A stretch of DNA of 64,000 nt from Thysanoteuthis rhombus (taxonomy: Eukaryota; Mollusca; Cephalopoda; Oegopsida; Thysanoteuthidae), in assembly GCA_963457665.1 (NCBI GenBank), contig OY735227.1, positions 51,691,844-51,755,843 on the forward strand, written 5' to 3'. Each line of letters opens with the position of its first letter. Within the stretch, counting starts at the first letter, position 1. The notes under the pieces were generated by a model. That model searched no databases, had not been told where the DNA came from, and worked only from the letters and a program-made list of their open reading frames with translations. Below, one piece after another: positions 13,406 through 26,368 of this stretch. Made by a program: the position numbers and the translations under genes.

Positions 13406-13440
13406 TTCTGTGTCTCCCTTATCGGGAGCTTTTTCATCAG
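13405..13440 (-). ncRNA. Degenerate hammerhead-like motif beside (TA)n
   Basis: On the minus strand CTGATGA (13434-13440) is followed by a 5-bp hairpin (CTCCC..GGGAG, 13414-13428) and then GAAC instead of the required GAAA. It lies directly beside the (TA)n tract. This is a relic at best. Confidence 0.3.
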
Positions 13441-13495
13441 GTATCAAAGCAAAGATGAATAAACGTGTCATTCGTGTCATTGTGTGTCATGAGTG

Positions 13496-13635
13496 CTGCT
13501 TAAGCCATGTGTAACATCAACAATTGAGTCAGCTACAGAAAAGCCTAAACATAGGAGTTAACAAACTCAGACAGAAGAAACAAAATGGCTGAATCGGTCA
13601 ATCAGAAGGTGGGCAAATACGTATAATAAATTTTG
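13496..13635. other. No gene recognised
   Basis: Leads into repeat family S1; no coding signal. Confidence 0.45.
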
Positions 13636-13945
13636 ATTGGAAGAAAAATAAGTCAGGTGAGTCACTCAATAGAAACTAATACGTAATGTCTTTTGGCAGC
13701 ATGTCGTGTTGGGATGATTAAATAATAATCGGAAAAAGTGGTGATCAATGAATATGAAGGCAGAATTCTCCCGAAATCCCCTGTGAATGTTGCCAGATAC
13801 ACTGACAAGGGGGTCAATGTAGAATAAACTTTCATAGTAAAGCCCCCCCCTCATCTATTCAGGAGGGAAATTTTCAGGGAACAAAAAAGTTTTTATCAGA
13901 TATGATGAGGGGAAAACTCAAAATGTTCAGCCTTCTAACCGACTA
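13636..13945 (+). repeat. Repeat family S1 copy 2 with S4 copy
   Basis: 13636-13780 matches 5985-6125 (GTGAGTCACTCAATAGAAA). 13795-13940 matches the GGTCAATTTAGAATAAACTT..AACCCCCC family (S4) of 28.7-29.3 kb and 40.8 kb. Confidence 0.55.
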
Positions 13946-14790
13946 TGAACCAGTCCCCTCTGCCTTGGCTACACATGTTGCAAGTTTCACTCTTTGCTTT
14001 GGTTCGCTATACGTGAAATCGACGTGAAGGCAACAAACCCCTTGAAGTGGCGTCACTAACTTAACCCTACACTCATAGTTTGATGGATTTTAAAACATTA
14101 ACAGTGTCAAACAGATTGATCATTGCTAAAATTTGTTTTTGAGACCTACTTACTTGAGATGATCAAGGTATAGATTATGCCATCATATGCTGACTTATTT
14201 TTTAGGCTAAGTATGCAAAATATGTAAGGTGTATCAAGTCGATACTATTAGAGATGAAAAAAACACATATGTTTTGAGCGTTACAAAGCGACGGACAATG
14301 ACTTTTATATTAGTTTAAATCAAAATAAATAGCCCCAATCCCACTTTCCGAGCCTTTAACTGCTTGGCTACATCGCACATGTCTGCATTTTTACACTACG
14401 GTATTAAAAAGAGTTGGACGCAGCCGACAAAAGGAGATCTGAGAATCGTTTGACTGCAGCAGGACAATAGAGTCGCTTTTGTGAATGAACTGCGTTGGCG
14501 TCTTGTCTCTTCTGGTCCAGAAGTTCCATTGGGCAAAAAGGTTAGTCATTCCGAATATTTGTTCCAGCCTTTTGCAATTTGCTTGCCAACTCGTTGATAG
14601 GGAATGAATAGCAGCAGGGCTCGCTGTAGGGGGCTGAGGAGAGTGATGAAAGAGATTACAGGAGTAGATAATAACGGTATGTGAAATAGCCAAATACAAA
14701 GGATATCAATAATTTTTTCAAGACTTCTAAGATTTCTTTCATAAACTTGACGTTATATTTTTAATTTCTTTATATTGCTGAAAGGGTGAC
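13946..14790. other. No gene confirmed
   Basis: A minus-strand 102-codon frame (14391-14699) has no recognised motif. 13975-14050 resembles 42110-42170 (TACGTGAAAT.GACGTG.AGGCA), a further repeat. Confidence 0.4.
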
Positions 14791-14809
14791 GGCTGGCGTG
14801 GCGGTTTGC

Positions 14810-15070
14810 AACAGGGAATATGGAACCAGCAGACCAATATCAAACCCATGTCGAGGCTGTTTGAGATTGCCAGACAAACATGCTCATCAGGGGGGTTACG
14901 TGTCTTGGAGAAGGACAACTCTTATTCTTAATCAGGCGTTTTGACATTCTTCCGTCAACCGAGAAAAAGATCCAGTCAACTGGGCATCCTAAGATATCCG
15001 TAGACTTCGGACGAGCTCGCAACCTGGAACAGTCATTTCAGTGTCGATCCAACATCTATCGAAGCAAAAA
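14810..15070 (+). repeat. Interspersed repeat family S5, copy 1
   Basis: Contains CCGAGAAAAAGATCCAGTC, then ACTGGGCATCCTAAGATATC and CGTAGACTT. These align with 46600-46700 (ACTGGGCATCCAAGAGTCTC and CATAGATTT). Non-coding. Confidence 0.5.
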
Positions 15071-15094
15071 GCGGCCTATTTTTACCTATATTGC

Positions 15095-15175
15095 TGACCT
15101 TTTTTTCGTGGTAGTGTAGTGAGTTCAATCTTTACTGGGTGCCCTAAATTATCTAATGACACCTTGTACCAAACA
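15095..15175 (+). mobile_element. SINE-like tail with box-B-like motif
   Basis: GTGAGTTCAATCTTTACTGG then GTGCCCTAAATTA. It aligns with 23770-23830 and 42335-42400. Only the box-B half is clear. Confidence 0.4.
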
Positions 15176-15874
15176 CGTAATAAGCATGGCTGCTAAAGGG
15201 TCAAACTCCATTCGAACTTTTATTCTGACTGGAGATGATCAATTTTGTATTCTATACACAATAAATGAAAAATATTTAAAAATACATATTTTCAGTATAA
15301 ATGCATTCATTCATTTATGAGCGAAATAAGCACTGTGAGATAAACTCTAGATATGTATAGCTTGCCAGTTTAACTCTCTCTGTAAAACACTAGCCTTCCA
15401 AATCACAGTAGTTAGAATGCTTAATTTTACTCCCCAAATTTGGAGAAGGTTGTTCTTGTTGCTCTTATCTTTGTTTCGGTAGGAAAACAAATTCCATTCC
15501 AGACTTGCGCGTGAGTTTAACAAAACCCCTGGTTTTAATTGAAATGTGACAATATTCAATTTGAGACATTTACAACTGATCGTAGAAATGGAGAAATAGA
15601 ACATCGAATGAGGTGAACAAGTATCTGGAAGTCTTTAGTTAAATCACCTCAAACTTTCGTATAAAAAACTTTTTAGATGCAGAAACATCTATATCAGTGA
15701 TCGCCATCTAAGACTGACAAACAAAAATGTGTGTTATATCTCTTGCTCAGTGTTGCCAATTTAGATGCTTTATCATTCGATTCTGGGTGTTTTTAGTTGC
15801 GCATAGATGCCAGAAATGACTATTTAGATTATTCATGATAAGAATATGTATATTTTTGAATTAAAAAAACAACA
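15176..15874. other. No gene recognised
   Basis: An 85-codon minus-strand frame at 15347-15604 has no motif. AT-rich. Confidence 0.5.
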
Positions 15875-16395
15875 TCATCATCATCTTCTAGCGTCAGTCG
15901 TTGGCCATAGACCTTGTGCATAATGCCCGATGGTTTCTTGGTATTCTTTCAACATAACCAGCCCATTGCCATTTGAGTTTTCTAATGGACTCTATCATAT
16001 ACCTTACTCCAGCCTTCTCTTTAATGTAATATGATCTCTCCAAATGAGATTGAGCATGATTATCTCCTGTCCTTAGTTCCGTAGTTCTGTGTTTTAGGGT
16101 CAATCTTTTGATGAGGTTCCATGTTTCAGCTCCGTAGGTGACTATTGGAAGGATGGACAGGTTGTACTTCCTTCTTTCTAGGACTAATAAGGTTTTCTTT
16201 TTCTTAAATATCAAGTTTGCTCTACCGAAAGCTTGCCAACGTAGAGTGATTCTTCACTTGATTTCTCCTTCATTTGAGAATTACTTGGATATTCTTTGTC
16301 CTGGATGGATGTAGAGGTTTACTTTTTCATCTCTTCCTTTCCGATTTTGATCGTTGTGTCATTGCCTTCAACATGTTTGTCGTAAATAATATTCA
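15875..16395 (-). mobile_element. RTE LINE fragment, 3' end
   Basis: Minus strand: tail CAT repeats at 15879-15890, then the C-terminal coding region (KLKWQWAGYVERIPRNHR and VTYGAETWNLIKRL are readable). It stops near the motif that precedes YLGQ in longer copies. 5'-truncated and decayed. Confidence 0.8.
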
Positions 16396-16477
16396 TTATA
16401 AAATAATTAGTATGCTGATAAGATAAATATCAAAGATTAAAGTCACATTAAATTTATCAATAAATTTCTTTTGGAAC

Positions 16478-16554
<77 letters not shown>

Positions 16555-16580
16555 TATATATTCATATACATATATATAAA
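16478..16580. repeat. (TA)n microsatellite
   Basis: TA array of about 65 bases with imperfect flanks. Confidence 0.97.
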
Positions 16581-17172
16581 AGGTGTTTTTCGATGCAAAT
16601 TTAGATGGAAGTTTGAAAATGAAGTTGATATCACTTCCCTTATTAGATTTTCTCTCAAGAAAGCTACTTGAGCATCTATGGTCTGAGTTTCAGGTTTGCT
16701 CCAAATTGCATTCTCTTTTCTTTACTACTCCTAAGTATAAATAGTCAGGTACAATGAGTTAGATCATCACTGGCGCCTCGCTGCTCTGGCCTTGTATCAA
16801 ACTAAGTAAAGCATAGCTTTATGTAGATATTTTCTAAGTACATAATAGGCACATAATGAAAGTAAAACAATTTGATTGCGTCAATCGTCCAAATAAAGAG
16901 ACTTGGCTTGACTTGAAAATCAGCAATTGAAGACAAAAATGCTTGAGACCTAAGCCATGGGCCGATTTGTGAGTGTGTGTGTGTGTGTGTGTATGTGAAA
17001 TGAGCAACTGTTTTATCCAACTGACAGTATCATCAGATATGTTCCAAACCTACGATGCCCATCGTTGTCATATACAAGAAGAAAGATCAAATAACGACAA
17101 CGAAACGCAATGACATTGTATAGTCCCCATGACAACGATGAACATCATATGTTAGAAAAATATCACTTGAAA
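16581..17172. other. No gene; short inverted repeat
   Basis: CATCGTTGTCA at about 17060 is repeated inverted (TGACAACGATG) at about 17132, giving an 11-bp stem with a 60-base loop. A (TG)n lies at 16974-16991. No coding signal. Confidence 0.5.
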
Positions 17173-17213
17173 CCGATCTGATTACGCCGCCGGTCAGCGA
17201 AACGTATAATCGG
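17173..17213 (+). ncRNA. Hammerhead-ribozyme-like motif 2
   Basis: Stem I CCGAT (17173-17177) pairs perfectly with ATCGG (17209-17213). Between them are CTGATTA (consensus CTGANGA, one change), a weak stem II region, GAAA (17199-17202), a very short stem III and TA as the cleavage-site dinucleotide. A (TA)n array starts about 15 bases on. The one core change should reduce or abolish activity. Confidence 0.4.
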
Positions 17214-17227
17214 AAATAAGTATGTTC

Positions 17228-17228
<1 letters not shown>

Positions 17229-17284
<56 letters not shown>
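17229..17284. repeat. (TA)n microsatellite
   Basis: Perfect TA array. Confidence 0.97.
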
Positions 17285-17944
17285 AAAGCTAGATCAATCA
17301 ATTTGTGCGTCAGTTGGAAAATATCAAATGCAAATCAGCATAAATTGGTTATCGAAAGAAAATCCAGAATTTTCTTGTGGAGAGCAGTATGATTTTCTTG
17401 TTTCAGTGTCTGTATTCATGGACCACCCCTTAAAGACAACAGATTTTTTGATTAAGATATTTCCTATCCATTATTTAAGACGGTGGACTCTTTCACTGAA
17501 ACGAGCTTTTCTTTCTAAAAAAATCTTTCAATATAATTCAAATATAAGTAGTCTCAGTTTTTTGAAAATCCATTTTACTAAACTTTTTCGCTTTTTCGAA
17601 CAAAAAGCGAAAAATAAAAAATAAAAAAACCAATCTTACAGTCGATCACTGCAACAGATCATTATAGAGAAAGCGTACACCCTCTCTCTTTTACATCCCA
17701 GTCTCTTGTACCTCCAACTACCATAATCTTTGATGATTCATCCTAATGTACAAACCTCACCTTTTTTTGGTTTTTGAAAGCGTAAAAAAATCCCATATGA
17801 ATTGATGGTAATTGCTTTACGCCATTCAGGCATACTTCCTGTTTTCGAATAGTTGGGAAACTTCTACATCTGTGATTTTTTTCACAGGGATTAACTAGTT
17901 TTGTACATAATTTGGTAAAACTACACTGCTTTCTCAGTCCATCT
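17285..17944. other. No gene confirmed
   Basis: A plus-strand 98-codon frame at 17328-17624 ends in A-rich sequence and has no recognised motif. Confidence 0.45.
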
Positions 17945-18075
17945 TTTTGTTACTAGGAAGAGCAAAGGGGTGACCTGGAGGATGGGATTGGCGAGCTGAG
18001 TTCAAACTCCTCCGCAGTAAAGCCTTTGGGAAAGCCATGTATCCATCTATATTCATCTTTCAACACGTCGTGCGT
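17945..18075 (+). mobile_element. tRNA-headed SINE-like fragment
   Basis: Box-B-like GAGTTCAAACTCC at about 17997-18009 follows a plausible box A (TGACCTGGAGGATGGGA). The downstream tail has no poly-A. It lies about 200 bp below exon E. Confidence 0.4.
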
Positions 18076-19377
<1,302 letters not shown>

Positions 19378-19855
19378 CTCAAACTCCAAGAACAAGAAAA
19401 TCCCATTCGTCCTAAAAAGAAGGGTATACAACCAATGCATCCTTCCGATAGTCACCTAAATCAGGTAACTTAACAAAAAGATTGACCTTTAAACACAGAA
19501 CCATGTAACATACACAGGCAAGATTCGTTTTCGACGTCACATGTACAGATAACAAGACAGCACAGTATATTAGAGAAATAACAGGAGACATCATATAATT
19601 AATTGGAAAACTCAAACAGAAATGGGCTGGTCATGTTGCAAGAATGTCAAAAAAACAAAACAAAAACGCTTGATATCACGACCTACAACATGGATCCACA
19701 AGGATCATATGTAAAACTGTTACCGGCAAAAATACGATGGTGAGGTAAACTAGACGAGATCAGGAAATACCAGATTCGCGACGCTCACGATGGCAAATCT
19801 TGGGGGAGGTTCTATATCCAACGACGGACGCTAAAAAGCGGATGATGATGATCAC
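19378..19855 (+). mobile_element. RTE LINE fragment, 3' end
   Basis: Plus-strand C-terminal region beginning near AAAAGAAGGGTATACAACC and ending TCCAACGACGGACGCTAAAA then GATGATGATGAT at 19843. 5'-truncated, with several frame breaks. Confidence 0.8.
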
Positions 19856-20024
19856 GATTTTATCAATACACACATGCACATCGAAATACACATGTGCGAA
19901 CTGACACAGTGAAATGATAGTCTGGTGAATGTTCCAATAAAGTGATTAAGTTTCAATTGATGAAAACACCGATATATTTGCGTAAGATGAAATTGTGTCT
20001 ACCAATCTGACTCAAAATTCTACC

Positions 20025-20115
20025 TCGCTGCAGAACGAACATTGAACGTTATTTTCGCTCTTCATCTATTTCGTGAAAGCGGAAAAGTGGTGTGTACCAC
20101 ACTTTCTAAAAGTGA
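20025..20115 (+). repeat. Second copy of the 19175-19275 repeat
   Basis: CTCGCTGCAGAACGAACATT then TTATTTTCGCTCTTC and GCGGAAAAGTGGTGTGTACC. Same order as the first copy. Confidence 0.6.
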
Positions 20116-21049
20116 ATGGTACTTGTATGACGTTTCAGTCACATTACGGTATTACGATTTCTCTGGCTGTCCAGAGCGACAAGCTGTGATATGATGAACG
20201 ATTATCTGTTTTTATGCATTTTTACATGCAAGATCTGTTGTTTCTTTGTATCCAATGCCGTCTTGGAACGCAGTTTTTCCTGTCAAGGGTCACACACAAA
20301 AAGTGATATTATTGTCACTTTATATGAACACTCTATCTATAGTAAGAAATACATTGCTGACATATAGAAAGTAAAAAGTACACCCACAAGCCATATACTT
20401 TAATAAATGGACATTATGATAAAATCCCCACCCGCACTGTACTTGACGACCTTGGGGCCGACTCTTCGATCATAGGCGTAAAAAAAGATCAATCATGAAC
20501 CAAATGTAATGATTTATGTGGCGTAAGATGTAAGGACACAAAGCAGATTGAATATCAGGCTGATACAAAATTTCCTGAGGCCAACTTTTTTACAATGTTT
20601 GAGAAATTTTAGGAGCATCCTCAAAATTGACACAGCTCTATAGTATAGTACGTGAATTACAAAGTTCACGAAAAATTACGGAACTGGTTAAATGAGTTCT
20701 GCACAGTCCAACATACGTTGATAATCCTTTCCAGTCATTCTTAAAGGGAGCAATGTTGCCCCAAGTGGATGAAAGTTCATCAGAAAGTGGCGATGAATCG
20801 TCATATTAGACTAAATTTTTCTTGAATTTCGTTTTGTGTACTTGAAGTCATGAACTAAGGGAAATCTACTCCCACTTAGTGAATAAGAATATCGTCACTG
20901 TTATCGCGTTATTCAGTAAGCAAGCACGCATAGGTAATCCTGAAATTCCAAAAATCTGCTACAAACAATCTATCAAAAAATTCACTTGGCTTAGCCTAAA
21001 CAAGACATTACATAATGGAAAGCAATATTCCTCTTGGGCATTATCATAA
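20116..21049. other. No gene recognised
   Basis: No element or coding pattern that I can name. Confidence 0.5.
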
Positions 21050-21109
21050 TATTGTACTATAGAAATGCATTGGAAATGATTTGGCTCTAGGGATGTCTTT
21101 ACTTCAGAA

Positions 21110-21440
21110 GTTCTTCGAAAATCATCTTTTCCAGCTCTTCCATTTCGATTTTGCCACTTGTGTGTTTGTCTTCAATATGTTTGTTGTACATGGCCTTTGT
21201 TTTGCTGAAGTTCATGTAAAGACTAACCTTCTTGCTTCCTTCAATCAGTTCGTCTAGCATTACTTTGAAGTCATGAAGGGTCTCTGCAAAAAGAAAGATA
21301 TCAATTGCAAATCTAGGGTTGCTTAGTTATTTGCCGTCTATTCTGATATCTTTATTTTCTCTGTGTATGTTCCGGGAAATCATCTCAGGGTGAAAAAAGT
21401 TTAGATGAGTTGGTATCAAGTCATCTTACCAACTTTTAGA
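21110..21440 (-). mobile_element. RTE LINE fragment inside the minisatellite
   Basis: Minus strand; covers the part between the FADD-box flank and the YLGQ region (TTTTGCTGAAGTTCATGTAA and TCTCTGCAAAAAGAAAGATA are shared with 1820-1925 and 50930-51040). Minisatellite units lie on both sides (21053-21090 and from 21445). Truncated at both ends. Confidence 0.75.
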
Positions 21441-23714
21441 TAGCAAAGCATTGAACATGATTTTACATTGATAATGCATTGCAATTGAGCTTACTCGAGG
21501 AATATGATTTTCCTGATATAACTGTTATGATACATGGCAAGTGGTTTTAATGTTGGAATCCATTGTACATTATAAGGAATGTATTGCAAATGATTCTATC
21601 ATAAGAATGCATGATAAATTATTTCAATATATTCGAATGATTTTCATCATAGAGTACATTAAGAATGATTTTATCATGAGAATGCACTGAAACTGATTTT
21701 ACTGTGAGAAAATATCGCGAATTATTCTACTATAGGAATGATTATAAAGAAATTCAATTTGGGGTGCAGTGGAAATGATTTTATTGAAGGAATGCATTGA
21801 AATGATACCAATATATGCATAACAAATGACTTACACTATAGGTATACATAGTAGCATAATTCACTGTAGAAGTGCAATGAAAATGATTTTACCATAGAAA
21901 TGCATTGGGAATGACTTTACTATAGGAATGTATTGGGGATTATTTGACTAGAACAATGCATTAAAATGATTCTACTATAAGAATTGATTGGGAATGATTT
22001 TACAATAGAAATGCATTGGGAAAGTATTGATTTCACCTTAAGAACACTTTGTAAAATAATTCACTCTAGAAGTGCATCGAAAATGATTTTATTATAGGAA
22101 TGCATTGCAATGATTTTACTATATGAATGCACTAGGAATGATTTAACTAGAAAATGCATTAAAATGTTTTTACAAAAGAAATGCATCCAAATGATTTTGC
22201 TATGGGGATACATTAGAAAAGATTTCACTAAAAGGATGCATTGCAAATAATCTTATATGGATTGGGAATGATTTGACTCTGGGAATGCATTGAATATGAT
22301 TTCACAATAACAATGCATTGGAAATGACTTCATTATAAAGATGCACTGAAAATGATTTTAATGTAGAAATGCATTGCGAATGATTTCATTATGAGAATGC
22401 ATTTCAGAACAATTCAGCTTAGAAGCACTTTGAAAATGATTCCACTGTTGGAATGTATTGCAATTTGTTTTACTATTGAAATTCACCGAAAATGTTTTAC
22501 TATAGGAATGCATTGGGTATATCTTCACAATAAGAATGCATTTGCAATGATTTTGCTATGGGAAGATATTGATTTTCCAATCCAAATGTATTGTAGAATA
22601 ATTCACTCTAGAACACATTGAAAATGATTTTGAAAATGCTTTGAAATGATCTCACTATAGAGATACATTGAAAATAGTTTTGATAAGGGAATATATTTGA
22701 AAGGATTTTACGACGGGTATACTTTGCAAATGATTTTACTATAAGAAGGCATTGGGACTGATTTCACAATGAGAATGCATTGAAACGATTCCTTTATTTG
22801 GAACGCATGTGGACGATTTTACTATAGGAATCCATTGGAAATTATTCTATTATGACACGTGTTGTTGAAAAGTTCACTTTAAAAGTGCATTGAAAATAAT
22901 TTTACCATAAAAATGCATTGAAAATGATTTTTCTATCAGGATATACTAGATAGCATTTTACCATTGGCATCTACTTCAAATAACTTTATTGAGAGGGAAT
23001 TGGGAATGATTTCACCATGGAAATTCATTGAAATTATATTTACTATAGGAATGTATGGGGAATGATCTCATTATAGGAATGCATTGAAATGACATAACTA
23101 TAAAGATCTATTGGAAACGATTTCAGTTTATGTATGCATCGGAAATTATTTCACTTAGGGAATTCATTGAAAAGTGTTTACTATAGAAATAAATTGGGAA
23201 TGATTTTACTACAGTGATCCATTGCAAATGATTTTACTATATAAATTCATTAAGATAATGATTTTACTACTGAAATGCGTTCATAATGATTTTATTATAA
23301 GAATGTATTGGAATAATTTTACTATACGAAAACATTGAAAATAACTTTACCGTATGAATGCATTTCAGGTAATTTGACTAAAAGAATGCATTGCAGATAA
23401 TTTCAGTGGAAGGCATCGAAGGTGATTTAACAATACGAATGCATTAAAAATGATTTCACGTTGTGGATGTTTTTACTGTAGTAATACACTGTAAATGATT
23501 TCACGATCAGGATGTATTGAAAATAATTTTATTATGAGAAATCATTGTAGAAAAATCCACTTTAGAAGTGGATTGAAAAAAGATTTTACCACCGGAACAT
23601 ATTGCAGAAGATTCTATAGGAATGCACTACACATGATTTTGTATATGACTATCTGTATGCATATAAAACGATTATCTGAATAGAATGCACTGTAAAAATA
23701 TTACTGTAAGAATG

Positions 23715-23848
23715 CATGGTAAGTGGTAAGATAATGGCTGGAAAGCAAGTCACATATATCATTATTACCGACACGTGAGTTTGATCCTCACTGAATGCCC
23801 CGTAATTATGGCTTTGAGCCAAAATGAATTTTCCTAATAAATAACTAA
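23715..23848 (+). mobile_element. SINE-like insert in the minisatellite
   Basis: Box-A-like TAAGATAATGGCTGGAAAGC, box-B-like GTGAGTTTGATCCTCACTG, then GCCCCGTAATTATGGCTTTG. Array units end just before it and resume just after it. Related tails lie at 15095 and 42335. Confidence 0.55.
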
Positions 23849-24110
23849 AAATGTATTGCAAATGATTTTATAAGAATGCATGATTAATGATTTTGATATC
23901 GAATACGTATAATCTTTTTTTTTTTAATCACAGATTGCATTATGAATGATTTTATCATAAGAATGCATGATAAATAATTTTGATATCAGATACGTATAAT
24001 TCTTTTTTTTATCATGGAATGCATTATGAATGATTTTATCATATGATTGCATTGTAATTGATTTTATCATAAGAATACACTGAGATTAATTTCGCTATAA
24101 AAAGTCATTG

Positions 24111-24640
24111 TAGATTATTATAATTCCAGTCGTTTATGGAAATGATACCTGTTGCAGGATTTCCTTTATAAATACGTAGCTACTTCCATTCAAGACATCT
24201 CAGAAACAACAAATAATGAGTAGTGCCTTAGCATTGAATACATTAAAACTCGGTATACTTAGACAGTATTTCTGCTTTGACATTGCCTATTAACTCCACT
24301 GTTACTTCACTCTTTTAGAGCGGAGTTTAAGTCATTTATGCATTTGCAAAATACGTATGACTAGTATCAGAGGGCAATTTCATGATTATACATCAGATTT
24401 TGAAATGTTAGCCCCAAAAATTTATTTTAATAAGTTCTGTATTTTGTGCACTGAAAATAGAAAAAAAGTTTGTCAATAATCTCGAATAAGACTATTATAT
24501 GTATATTGTTGAATTCTAACAAAAGAATGGTAAATTTTTGTTACAGTTGTTATGCATTGAGAATTATTTCACTATAGAAGCTATTTCGCATTCACATGTA
24601 CTGTAAAATACGAAAAGGACATTGTTGCTTGTGAAGAATT
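24111..24640. other. No gene recognised
   Basis: AT-rich, with one stray minisatellite unit near 24553. Confidence 0.5.
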
Positions 24641-24949
24641 AGGACCAATGTTACTGGTATGATAAGACCATTATATATGTATATATGTTAATATATCTGT
24701 TTTGTTTTTAAAACCTCCGGAACAGTTACATGGTAAACAAGTGATGATAAAAATAAGAGACAATTTATATATTGTACCAAAAAAAAACAAAGTATTTGTG
24801 AAACAAAAGAAAAAAAAACAACAAAACAAACAGTGAAGAAAATCACATAAATTCCATTGACATACATTAAGAAATAAGTGACTGAAATGACAAATATTTT
24901 GAAAAGGTTTCTTATGTTGAGTGTTTAAAGCTGTAAACCTTTCTGGACA

Positions 24950-24952
<3 letters not shown>
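24640..24952 (-). repeat. Interspersed repeat family T1, copy 3
   Basis: Minus-strand copy containing AAATAAGTGACTGAAATGAC, GTTTAAAGCTGTAAAC and the ACAGTTACATGGT hairpin end. It adjoins the (TA)n tract at 24952. Confidence 0.7.

Positions 24953-25018
<66 letters not shown>
24952..25018. repeat. (TA)n microsatellite
   Basis: Perfect TA array. Confidence 0.97.
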
Positions 25019-25022
<4 letters not shown>

Positions 25023-25975
25023 TATACTATAAAGAGGGTGAATGTTTCTTTGTTTGCAACTTTATGCTCTATAAACTCCTAAATGGATATACCCTCCAAG
25101 CTGAAAATTTGTGCATATGGGTAACTTGATCTGATCACTGACATAGGGTAGGTGGCAATGGTAGCTCGAGACTTCCAGATTTCATTTAAAGGTCAGGTCA
25201 TTTCGAAGGTTCTCGATTGTTTGGTCGAATGCCGTATGGCCGACACAAAGTCATCTGATAGCACAATCGCTTTGCAAGCCCATTTGTTTCGCCGACTGCC
25301 ATCTCATCAAATAGATTTTTGTACCATTTAAAGGTTATTTCATATTTGAAACTGAATCAATCTAAAATATTTGGGTCTTATTCAAAAAAATTTTATATTC
25401 TCATCCAACACCTAAAATCAATACTTAACGTCTGAAAATCCAACCAAAATAATTCAAGCTTCAAATTTGAAATACTGCAGACACCTATGTCGTAACAAAC
25501 ATGATTTACAATATATCTTATGTTTTTTCTAAATCTTGTCCATCAATCATTAAATCTACTAAATTTCTTTGGATTGATTTTCAGAAACTTAGAATAACGT
25601 TAAAATCATCTCAATCAATTTATGCTTATATGAATAGGAATGTTGAAAGAATTTTCTTCCACAGAAATTCGGCACCTGGTGAGGAGAAAACTCGTATGTA
25701 AGAGTTTTATTTGATGACTTCTCAAATGATAGCTATGTATTTATGCTACTGATAATAGAATCAAATGAAAATCAATATTCTCCTTATCGATGAATCAATT
25801 AATTAGAATTTGTTTTGCGTTCCTTTAGACTGAAATTTAGTCCCTTTACAGTAAAGCCAACAAAAAACTAATTTTATTCAATTTTTATTACTTTACGGTA
25901 CCGATGTCTGCTGGATTATTTCTCTGATAGTTTGCAAAAAAAAAAAAATATTTTAAAATGTTTTTTATCATCCAG
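25019..25975. other. No gene recognised
   Basis: 25030-25200 has the look of a repeat (TGCTCTATAAACTCCTAAAT), but no second copy is seen here. Confidence 0.45.
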
Positions 25976-26368
25976 TTAGTTTTCTCCCGAACTTAAGATG
26001 TAAAACAAAATTAAGAAAAATTCAGTTTTCTCTCTTTCCTCACTTTTTAAATCTCTAAATGTCGCAAAAAAGGTATCCCAGGAAGGGGCAAAACATACAT
26101 AGTCAATAGTTTTTCTCCGAATGGGCTGCATAGTGTTACCAATACAGTGTTTGACGAAACGACCGGATACAATTTTCGACATTTTTCTAGAATGGTAAAT
26201 TCTGGCATTTTCGAATCTAAGGGAAACGACTACACCCAATGAGCTACAAATTCGGGTACAAGTGTGATTTGACCCCCAAAATAATGGAGGATAGGTTATG
26301 ATGAACTTTGGTGACCTGTAAAGGTCAATTAAGTGTTTGGTCAATTTTGCCATTTCAAAATCTGACAT
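25976..26368 (-). CDS. Unidentified 130-codon open frame
   Basis: Starts MSDFEMAKLTKHLIDLYRSP and ends FYILSSGEN, with a Cys-containing middle (NHTCTRICSSLG) and the phrase CFAPSWDTFFATFRDLKSEE. Its base composition is less AT-rich than the surroundings, and the frame is uninterrupted in an otherwise stop-rich intron. I do not recognise it. It may be part of an unknown repeat, or chance. Same strand as the kinase gene and inside its D-E intron. No splice-site context was found that would join it to the kinase gene. Confidence 0.25.
   Translation of the reverse strand: MSDFEMAKLTKHLIDLYRSPKFIITYPPLFWGSNHTCTRICSSLGVVVSLRFENARIYHSRKMSKIVSGRFVKHCIGNTMQPIRRKTIDYVCFAPSWDTFFATFRDLKSEEREKTEFFLILFYILSSGEN

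Larger units (their letters stand above)
21050..24110. repeat. Degenerate 28-bp minisatellite
   Basis: Unit close to GAATGCATTGGGAATGATTT plus TACTATAG, roughly 27-29 bp, repeated about ninety times with heavy divergence. Each unit carries an ATGCAT palindrome. It is interrupted by an RTE fragment (21110-21440) and a SINE-like insert (23715-23848). At 23850-24040 a larger unit of about 85 bp (unit plus GATATC..ACGTATAAT and a T run) is repeated. A single isolated unit occurs at 24553-24580. Short frames on both strands are artefacts. Confidence 0.92.

Noticed and set aside
21450-24110. CRISPR-like array
   Set aside because: Units are contiguous and diverged with no conserved repeat/unique spacer pattern, and the DNA is animal.
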